NCBI GenBank assembly: GCA_902470345.1
Contig: CABRGB010000057.1
Coordinates: 1 to 10,901 of the forward strand
Reading direction: 5' to 3'
Length of the DNA: 10,901 nt
Source: an uncultured Collinsella sp.
GTDB lineage: Bacteria > Actinomycetota > Coriobacteriia > Coriobacteriales > Coriobacteriaceae
Positions 5,395 through 10,901 of the stretch are shown here, piece by piece (position 1 is the first letter of the stretch; every line of letters begins with the position of its first letter). The notes under the pieces were generated by a model. The model was not told the origin of the DNA. It searched no databases and saw nothing but the letters and a program-made list of their open reading frames with translations. The position numbers were made by a program, and so were the translations under genes.

Positions 5395-6092
5395 CGGCCA
5401 GCCTCCTCGACGATGTTGACGAAGTTCTTAAGGATGCGCTGACCCAGCGCGGAGGATTTCTCGGGATGGAACTGGCAGCCCCACACGTTGCCATGGCGCA
5501 CGATGCAGGGGAAACTCCGCGTATAGTGCGTGCGTGCCAGCACATCGGCGGCATCGGCGTCGTCGGTCACCGCATAGCTATGGGTGAAGTACATGTTGGC
5601 ACCCTCGGCAAAACCAGCGAGCAGCGGATCGGCCGCGCCGGCGGGCGTCATGTGCACCTGGTCCCAGCCCACGTGCGGCACCTTCAGGCGGCTCGATTCC
5701 AGGCGCGTGCACGAACCGCGCATAATACCCAGGCCATCGACCCAGGGACCGCCAGCCTGCTCGGAGGCGTTGCCGTCGGCAACCGCGTCCTCGTTCGCAG
5801 GCACGCCCTCGTTGCCGCGCTCAAAAAACAGTTGAAGACCCAGGCAGATGCCGAGCAGCGGAGTCCCGGTGGCGACGGCATCGAGCACCGCGTCCGCCTC
5901 GCCGCTCTGGCGCATAAAGGCGATCGCGTCATAGAACGCGCCCACGCCCGGGATGACCAGGCCGTCGGCGTTGCGGATCTGCTCCGGATCGTCCGACGTG
6001 CAGGCGGCGGCACCGGCGCGCGCAAGCCCACGCGCAACGCTAGACAAGTTGCCCTTGTGGTAGTCGACCACCACGATCTTCGGTTCGCCCAC
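5391..6092 (-). CDS. hisH: Imidazole glycerol phosphate synthase, glutaminase subunit HisH
   Basis: Class I glutamine amidotransferase that supplies ammonia to HisF. From the GTG at 6090-6092 it has 233 residues, longer than the usual 200-205. The catalytic triad is present: C83 in LLGICLGLQ (79-87), H209 and E211 in CQFHPEKSS (206-214). Other motifs: DYHKGNL (10-16), PGVGAF (48-53) and PHVGWDQV (139-146). The extra length is mostly a hydrophilic insert at about 97-116, after the nucleophile strand. The GTG is chosen because AAAAGGAGGG lies just upstream and MGEPKIVVVDY matches the family N-terminus. An ATG 30 codons further out (6180-6182) is in the frame but lies inside a palindromic element. 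It overlaps hisA by 4 bases. Confidence 0.94.
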   Translation of the reverse strand: MGEPKIVVVDYHKGNLSSVARGLARAGAAACTSDDPEQIRNADGLVIPGVGAFYDAIAFMRQSGEADAVLDAVATGTPLLGICLGLQLFFERGNEGVPANEDAVADGNASEQAGGPWVDGLGIMRGSCTRLESSRLKVPHVGWDQVHMTPAGAADPLLAGFAEGANMYFTHSYAVTDDADAADVLARTHYTRSFPCIVRHGNVWGCQFHPEKSSALGQRILKNFVNIVEEAGR

Positions 6093-6096
6093 GCGA

Positions 6097-6106
6097 CCCT
6101 CCTTTT
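6097..6106 (-). promoter_or_regulatory. Ribosome binding site fixing the GTG start of hisH
   Basis: The minus strand reads AAAAGGAGGG here, leaving 4 bases before the GTG at 6090-6092 (5 from the AGGAGG core). No comparable site precedes the in-frame ATG at 6182, which lies within the loop of palindromic element B. This favours the GTG start. Confidence 0.85.
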
Positions 6107-6116
6107 CCCCATTCAA

Positions 6117-6231
6117 AACCTGCCAAAAAGGGACAGGTTTATTTTGGTCGGTTAAACGTTCACCCACTGCATGAGACGGCATTTCCGCAGATAAAACCTG
6201 CCAAAATAAACCCGTCCCTTTTTGGCAGGTT
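6117..6231. repeat. Palindromic element B (31-bp arms, nested hairpins) between hisB and hisH
   Basis: Arms 6117-6147 and 6201-6231 are reverse complements at 30 of 31 positions. The single difference (6135 against 6213) is a G-U pair on the minus strand, the sense of the operon. Nested inside, 6195-6206 and 6220-6231 form a perfect 12-bp hairpin with a 13-base loop, so the right half can fold alone or pair with the left half. The 14-mer AAAACCTGCCAAAA occurs directly at 6115-6128 and 6193-6206. The right end overlaps the first two bases of the hisB stop codon (TAA, complement of 6230-6232). The core AGGGACGGGTTT resembles elements A and C. Confidence 0.92.
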
Positions 6232-6817
6232 ACAGCGAGCCCTTGGTGCTGGGAATGTCCTGCACGCGGGGGTCCAGCTCGCAGGCGCGGCGCATCGTGC
6301 GGCCCACGGCCTTAAAGGCGGCCTCGATAATGTGATGCGAGTTGCCGCCCACCAGCTCGCGCACGTGCAGCGTGAGCTTGGCATCGCGCGCAAAGGCGTA
6401 GAAGAACTCGACGGCCAGCTCGGTATCGAAGCTGCCCACGCGCTCAGTCGGCACGGGCAGCTCGCAGTAGGCCTGCCCGCGGCCCGAAATATCAACAGCA
6501 GCCATCACAAGCGTCTCGTCCATGGCGATCGCCGCGTCGGCAAAGCGCGTAATGCCCGCCTTGTCGCCCAGCGCCTGGCAAAACGCCTCGCCCAGCACAA
6601 TGCCCGTGTCCTCGACGGTGTGATGCGCATCGACCTCGACGTCGCCCACCGCGTGCACCGTCAGATCGAACAGACCATGGCGGCCAAAGGCGTTGAGCAT
6701 GTGGTCGAAAAACGGCACACCGGTCGAGATATCGCACACGCCAGATCCGTCCAGGTCGAGCTTTACGACAATGTCGGTCTCCCCCGTCTTGCGGGTCACC
6801 TCGGCATAACGGTCCAT
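6230..6817 (-). CDS. hisB: Imidazoleglycerol-phosphate dehydratase HisB (monofunctional)
   Basis: Mn-dependent dehydration of imidazole glycerol phosphate to imidazole acetol phosphate (step 6). 195 residues, the usual size for the stand-alone dehydratase; the N-terminal HAD phosphatase domain of enteric HisB is absent. Motifs: FFDHMLNAFGRHG (36-48), DAHHTVEDTG (63-72, metal ligands), ETLVMAAVDISGRG (101-114) and GGNSHHIIEAAFKA (157-170, metal ligands). The ATG directly follows the hisC stop (TAGATG, no gap), with GGAGGAG in the last hisC codons as its ribosome site. Its stop is the junction with palindromic element B, and a 137-base spacer then separates it from hisH. Confidence 0.97.
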   Translation of the reverse strand: MDRYAEVTRKTGETDIVVKLDLDGSGVCDISTGVPFFDHMLNAFGRHGLFDLTVHAVGDVEVDAHHTVEDTGIVLGEAFCQALGDKAGITRFADAAIAMDETLVMAAVDISGRGQAYCELPVPTERVGSFDTELAVEFFYAFARDAKLTLHVRELVGGNSHHIIEAAFKAVGRTMRRACELDPRVQDIPSTKGSL

Positions 6818-7933
6818 CTACATCTCCTCCTTCACCAGCGCGGCAAACGCTGCCAGCACCTCGTCGTTTTCCTGCGGGGTGCCCACGGTAATGCGCAGGC
6901 AGTCCGCGAGCCCCGGCGCGTAGCTAAAGTCGCGCACTAAAATTGAATACTCGTCGCGCAGGCGCTCACGCACGCGCGTGGCATGCGGCGTGCGCACGAG
7001 CACAAAGTTCGCCGCGCTCGGCCACGCCTCCACAGGCAAGCCCTCGGCAGCCATCACGCGCAGAGCGGCCAGCTCGCGCTCGCGCTCGGATGCGACCTGC
7101 GCCACCACAGGTGCGTACGCATCGCGGGCACGCACGCAGGCAAGCGCCGCCGCCTGGCTCAACACGTTGACCGAATAGATCTGGCGAATCGCCGCGAACA
7201 CGTCGATGACCTCGGGCGCCGCGATCACATAGCCCAGACGCGTGCCGGCGGCGCCGAACGCCTTGGACAGCGTATGCAGAATCGCCAGGTTGGGATGCTC
7301 GGCGATAAGCCCCTGCGCCGTGGTGGCCGCGCCAAACGAATCGTCGGCAAACTCCACGTAGGCCTCGTCGACCATCACCATGCCGGGGCAGGCATCGCAC
7401 AGAGCCGCAACAAAGTCGAGCGGCGCCACGTCACCCGTGGGATTGTTGGGCGAGGTCACGATCGCCAGATTGCACTCGGGAGCCGCTGCAAGCACCGCCG
7501 CCTGGTCGAGCTCAAAGGTCGCCGGGTCGCGCCACACGTCGCGCACCTCGGTCTGGCACAGCGACGCAAAGAACGCATACTCGCTAAAGCACGGCGGGCA
7601 GTTGAGCAGGGTCCGCCCCGCGCCGCCAAACGCCAGCAAGTAGTTATAGAGCAGCTCGTCACCGCCGTTGCCCACGCAGATATTCTCGCGCGTCACGCCA
7701 TGCCAAGCAGCAAGCTCATCGCGCAGGTCGTTGGACATGGGGTCGGGATAACGGTTGAGCGGCGTGGCAGCCAGGGCTGCATCAATCGCCTCGCGCACGC
7801 CGGCCGGCACGGGATAGGTGTTCTCGTTGGCCGAAAGGTTGATGCGCGTGGGCGTGAAGTTGGGATCATAGGGCTCAATGCCGGCCAGGTAGGGCTGGAC
7901 GAGCTCCTTCATGCGCGGCGTGAGTTCGGCCAT
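6818..7933 (-). CDS. hisC: Histidinol-phosphate aminotransferase HisC
   Basis: PLP-dependent fold-type I aminotransferase turning imidazole acetol phosphate plus glutamate into histidinol phosphate (step 7). 371 residues, normal for the family. Key positions: NLSANENTYP (32-41), TSPNNPTGD (160-168), VDEAYVEF (188-195), the PLP lysine K224 in LSKAFGAAGTRLGY (222-235), with R232, and the substrate-binding R347 in LRITVGT. The ATG at 7931-7933 is chosen because AGGAGG (complement of 7940-7945) lies 6 bases upstream and MAELTPRMKELV begins the expected helix; the frame is open 23 codons further, but only as an overlap with hisD. It starts 1 base after the hisD stop and abuts hisB. Confidence 0.97.
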   Translation of the reverse strand: MAELTPRMKELVQPYLAGIEPYDPNFTPTRINLSANENTYPVPAGVREAIDAALAATPLNRYPDPMSNDLRDELAAWHGVTRENICVGNGGDELLYNYLLAFGGAGRTLLNCPPCFSEYAFFASLCQTEVRDVWRDPATFELDQAAVLAAAPECNLAIVTSPNNPTGDVAPLDFVAALCDACPGMVMVDEAYVEFADDSFGAATTAQGLIAEHPNLAILHTLSKAFGAAGTRLGYVIAAPEVIDVFAAIRQIYSVNVLSQAAALACVRARDAYAPVVAQVASERERELAALRVMAAEGLPVEAWPSAANFVLVRTPHATRVRERLRDEYSILVRDFSYAPGLADCLRITVGTPQENDEVLAAFAALVKEEM

Positions 7934-7934
7934 G

Positions 7935-9371
7935 TTAGGCCTCCTCGCCGGTCGCGCCAACGCCATCCGCGCCCGCAGCCGCCAGGTCAACGCCCTCGGC
8001 AACCGTCACCACGGCGTCACCCGGCCAAGCGACCTTGGTCAGGTCGGCCGCGGCCAGAGACTCGACACTCACGGCATCCTCGCCCTGTTCCAGCACACGG
8101 CGACGCAGAGCGGCGGATAGCGCGTGCGCCCACAGGCCCTCGGCCTCGGCCAGACGCTGTGTGGCGGGAGCGTCGGAGAGCAGGCCCTCGGGTGTATAGC
8201 AAATGACGCTCGAGCGCTTAACGAACTCTTCGACCGAAAGCGGGTTGGAGAACATGGCCGTGCCGCCAGTCGGCAGCGTGTGGTTGGGACCGGCAACGTA
8301 ATCGCCGAGCGGCTCGGAGCTCCAAGCGCCCACAAAGATGGCGCCGGCGTTGCGAATGCCGCCGAGCAGGCCCATCGCATCCTTGCAGTGCAGCTCAAGG
8401 TGCTCAGGCGCCACGGTGTTCACGGCCTCGACGGCGGCAGCCATGTCGGCGGCCACCACGATGGTGCCTTCGTTGTCGAGCGAGGCGCGCGTGATCTCGG
8501 CACGCGGCGACTGCGCCACCAGAATGTCGATACCAGCCTCGACCTCGCGCGCAAACTGCTCGTCGCAAGTCACCAGATAGCAGGCTGCCAGCGGATCGTG
8601 CTCGGCCTGGGCCATCAGGTCTGCCGCGACCACCATGGGCTTGGCCGTGGCATCGGCCAGCACGCAGACCTCGGAGGGGCCAGCGACCATGTCGATTCCC
8701 ACGTCGCCCGAGACAATCTGCTTGGCCGCAGCGACAAAGGCGTTGCCCGGACCGGTGATTTTATCGACACGCGGAATGGTCTCGGTACCGTACGCCAGCG
8801 CGGCCACGGCCTGAGCGCCGCCCACCATATAGATTTCGTCCACGCCGCCGAGCTTTGCCGCGGCAAGCGTGTGGGGGCTGATCAGGCCGTCTTTTTGCGG
8901 CGGGGTCACCATAACCACGCGCTTGACGCCGGCAACCTTGGCGGGAATGGCATTCATGAGCACCGTGGAGGGATACTGCGCGCGACCGCCCGGCACATAG
9001 ATGCCAGCCGCCGCGAGCGGGGTCACCTTAACGCCGAGTATCGTGCCGTCCGGGCGCGTGGTAAACCAGCTCTGCTCGACCTCGCGCTGGTGGAATTCGC
9101 GAATCTGACGCGCGGCCTTCTCGAGCGCAGCGACAAAAGCGGGATCGAGACCTTCGAGCGCAGCATCGATCTGCTCCTGCGGCAGACGGAAGCTCTGCAG
9201 CTCAACGCCGTCAAAACGCTGACAGTAATCGCGCACCGCGGCATCGCCGTTGGCGCGCACGTCGGCCACGATATCGCGGGCGGCGTCGACGATGTTTTGC
9301 GGCAGCACGCCCTTGCGGTTGAGCTGGTTGGTAACGAGGCGCTCGCCGGGAGCAAGCTTGATGGTCTTCAT
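7935..9371 (-). CDS. hisD: Histidinol dehydrogenase HisD
   Basis: Zn- and NAD-dependent enzyme that oxidises histidinol to histidine in two steps (9 and 10). 478 residues against about 430 in most homologues. Motifs: YVPGGRAQYPSTVLMN (125-140), ITGPGNAFVAAAKQ (205-218), DMVAGPSEV (227-235), zinc ligands Q255 and H258 in AQAEHDP, catalytic E323 and H324 in APEHLEL (321-327), D357 in LGDYVAGPNHTLPTGG (355-370) and H416 in WAHALS. After about residue 430 there is an unusual tail of roughly 45 residues, rich in Ala, Gly, Val and acidic residues and ending GATGEEA. The ATG at 9369-9371 has a moderate AGGGG ribosome site. It lies 105 bases after the hisZG stop and 1 base before hisC. Confidence 0.96.
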   Translation of the reverse strand: MKTIKLAPGERLVTNQLNRKGVLPQNIVDAARDIVADVRANGDAAVRDYCQRFDGVELQSFRLPQEQIDAALEGLDPAFVAALEKAARQIREFHQREVEQSWFTTRPDGTILGVKVTPLAAAGIYVPGGRAQYPSTVLMNAIPAKVAGVKRVVMVTPPQKDGLISPHTLAAAKLGGVDEIYMVGGAQAVAALAYGTETIPRVDKITGPGNAFVAAAKQIVSGDVGIDMVAGPSEVCVLADATAKPMVVAADLMAQAEHDPLAACYLVTCDEQFAREVEAGIDILVAQSPRAEITRASLDNEGTIVVAADMAAAVEAVNTVAPEHLELHCKDAMGLLGGIRNAGAIFVGAWSSEPLGDYVAGPNHTLPTGGTAMFSNPLSVEEFVKRSSVICYTPEGLLSDAPATQRLAEAEGLWAHALSAALRRRVLEQGEDAVSVESLAAADLTKVAWPGDAVVTVAEGVDLAAAGADGVGATGEEA

Positions 9372-9404
9372 ATCGGTATCCCCTATCGGTCGAGGTTGTG
9401 TTCG

Positions 9405-9447
9405 AAAAACGAGAGGCCGGGCGGCGGCGCCAATCGGCCCGCAGCCC
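9405..9447 (-). terminator. Possible weak hairpin/attenuator between hisZG and hisD
   Basis: On the minus strand, 9447-9439 and 9427-9419 can form a 9-bp G+C stem with one mismatch; five T residues follow (complement of 9405-9409) after a 9-base gap. The gap is too wide for a classical intrinsic terminator, and G+C-rich sequence yields such stems by chance. If real it would lower transcription of the genes after hisZG. Low confidence. Confidence 0.22.
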
Positions 9448-9476
9448 AGACGTTGGGACGCCCGTGCGTGCTCGCG

Positions 9477-10901
9477 CTATTGTGCCGAGCCCGCAACGGG
9501 CTCAAAATGCTTGTCCTTCACGGCCGCCGCCAGGCGATCGGCCAAGTTGCGCACGCGCGGGTCCAGGCGCGCGGCACCCGGGTTGACGAAGAATCGCGCC
9601 GTGCAGTCCATAATGCGACCGGTAATAACCAGGTCGTTATCGCGCAGCGTGGCGCCCGTGGCGGTGATGTCCACGATACGGTCGGTCATACCGACAATGG
9701 GGCCCAACTCGATGTTACCGTGCAGCGAAACGATGTCGGCGTTCACGCCTCGCTCGGCATACCAGGCACTCGCGATGCGCGGATACTTGGTGGCCACGCG
9801 AAGCGACCCGCGGCGAGCATAGTTGCGCTCGGCCTGACCGGCGCGCCATGCGGGCTCCGCCTCGATAAAGGTGCACAGGCCATAGCCCAGGTCGACCAGC
9901 TGCAGCAAGTTGAGGTCCGCCTCGATGAGCGAGTCCCAACCGCAGATGCCGCAATCGGCACCACCGCAGCCCACAAAGGCAGGCGCATCGCTGGGACGCA
10001 CGATGACAAACTCGATATCGCCGACCGCGCCCTTGTCGGCACGCGTGTCGCGGCCGCGCACGATCAGGTGACGGCCGGGGTCACGCAGCTCAGAGACGTC
10101 CAAGCCCGCGGTCTCGAGCACGTCGAGCGTGTCGGCCTTAAGCGAGCCCTTGGGCACAGCGATGCGCAGCGGGCCCTCGGCGCCACGGCCCGCGGCGTGA
10201 TCGCCGTCGGAAGCGGCATCCTCGGCCGAGGTGCGCGCGGCCTCCAGGCGCTCGAGCGAAAAGGCGAAGCCCGCCGCCGGCACCTCGATACCGTCGCCAA
10301 ATGCGCCGGTAAAGATGGAGTCATAGCGTCCGCCCGAACCGACCGGATCGGGCAGTCCGCCGGCATAGGCCTTAAAGACCAGGCCCGTGTAGTAATCGAA
10401 AGAGTTCATGATGGAGAAGTCGAACGACAGCACCTGGGCGTCCTCGGGAGCCAGACCATCAACCAGGGCACGGAGTTCGCGCGTCAGCGGCGCGACGATA
10501 CCGGCAGCCCCCAGCAGCGCATCCACGCGGTCGAGCACCTCGGCACCGCCGTGCAGGCGCGGCAGCTCGCTAATGGCGGCCTTGACGGCATCGGACTCGG
10601 TGCTTGCCGCCACGCGGGCATCGAGGCCCACAAAGTCGTTGGCGTGCACGCAGCGCAGGGCCTCGGCGGCCAGCTCGCGATCCTCGCACGCCGCGAGCAG
10701 TTCCTTAAACGGACGCACGCTACCTGCGATAATGCGCGCATCGGGCAGTGCCAGCTTACGCACGGCCTCGGCCACGAGCGAGACGATCTCGACATCGCCC
10801 GCGGTATCGCCCGCACCGATAAGCTCAAAGCCCAGCTGTGTAAACTGACGCGAGCCACCGGCATTGCGCTGGCACTCGCGAACCACCGGCGCCTCGTAGC
10901 G
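9477..10901 (-). CDS. hisG: HisZ-HisG fusion: ATP phosphoribosyltransferase with regulatory domain, N-terminus cut by window edge
   Basis: Catalyses the first, feedback-controlled step: ATP + PRPP to phosphoribosyl-ATP. 474 residues are visible and the frame is open through 10901. Visible residues 1-220 are a histidyl-tRNA-synthetase-like HisZ domain: RYEAPVVRECQR (1-12), GGSRQFTQLGFELIG (15-29), SFDYYTGLVFKAY (167-179), GSGGRYDSI (188-196). A hydrophilic Ala/Asp-rich linker follows (about 221-243), then a complete short-form HisG (about 245-474): LRIAVPKGSL (245-254), VRPSDAPAF (301-309), RVATKYPRIA (368-377), and the PRPP loop DITATGATLRDN (411-422). Short HisG needs HisZ for activity and histidine inhibition and is normally a separate subunit; here both are in one chain. 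No stop or frameshift separates them. It heads the visible operon; promoter and N-terminus lie outside. Confidence 0.93.
   Translation of the reverse strand, partial: RYEAPVVRECQRNAGGSRQFTQLGFELIGAGDTAGDVEIVSLVAEAVRKLALPDARIIAGSVRPFKELLAACEDRELAAEALRCVHANDFVGLDARVAASTESDAVKAAISELPRLHGGAEVLDRVDALLGAAGIVAPLTRELRALVDGLAPEDAQVLSFDFSIMNSFDYYTGLVFKAYAGGLPDPVGSGGRYDSIFTGAFGDGIEVPAAGFAFSLERLEAARTSAEDAASDGDHAAGRGAEGPLRIAVPKGSLKADTLDVLETAGLDVSELRDPGRHLIVRGRDTRADKGAVGDIEFVIVRPSDAPAFVGCGGADCGICGWDSLIEADLNLLQLVDLGYGLCTFIEAEPAWRAGQAERNYARRGSLRVATKYPRIASAWYAERGVNADIVSLHGNIELGPIVGMTDRIVDITATGATLRDNDLVITGRIMDCTARFFVNPGAARLDPRVRNLADRLAAAVKDKHFEPVAGSAQ

Noticed and set aside
6983..8206. Long plus-strand open frame (407 codons) opposite hisC and the end of hisD
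   Set aside because: Same antisense artefact: Arg/His-rich translation, no homology, no ribosome binding site, and it crosses a gene boundary of the real operon.
1..10901. Search for a defence system, CRISPR array, prophage, integrase, tRNA or toxin-antitoxin pair
   Set aside because: MazG and PHP domains occur in some defence loci, but here both have ordinary housekeeping or histidine-pathway sequence and context. No effector, recombinase, regularly spaced repeat array or tRNA-like segment was seen.

Overview
The window is a G+C-rich bacterial segment dominated by one long minus-strand histidine biosynthesis operon. Strong AGGAGG-type ribosome sites, high G+C and a HisZ-dependent short-form HisG point to a high-GC Gram-positive bacterium. 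The style of the GGGAC-core palindromes between genes makes me favour the Coriobacteriia (Collinsella-like). That assignment is inference from pattern memory, not from a search.

Layout. Positions 1-1657 hold three minus-strand genes in a row: a stand-alone LarC C-terminal domain (larC2), a YfcE-type metallophosphodiesterase, and a MazG nucleotide pyrophosphohydrolase cut by the left edge. Positions 1658-1958 are a divergent intergenic region carrying a perfect 23-bp inverted repeat. Positions 1959-2870 encode a plus-strand PHP-family histidinol-phosphate phosphatase. Positions 2871-3017 are a convergent spacer made almost entirely of two palindromic elements. From 3018 to the right edge runs the his operon, read right to left: hisZ-hisG (fused, cut by the right edge), hisD, hisC, hisB (dehydratase only), hisH, hisA, hisF, hisI, hisE.

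The genes together cover every step from PRPP + ATP to histidine: HisZG (step 1), HisE (2), HisI (3), HisA (4), HisH/HisF (5), HisB (6), HisC (7), the convergent PHP phosphatase (8) and HisD (9-10). HisI and HisE are separate genes, and HisB lacks the phosphatase domain, so the PHP enzyme fills the only gap.

The least ordinary signals are (a) a family of palindromic intergenic elements, two of which run directly into the stop codons of hisB and hisE and several of which break up an otherwise tightly packed operon; (b) the HisZ-HisG fusion; (c) a HisA in which the usual catalytic Asp of strand 5 is Ala, with an Asp two residues earlier; and (d) an orphan LarC2 domain. I see no tRNA, rRNA, CRISPR array, transposase gene, prophage or defence system. 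The window is mostly core metabolism.
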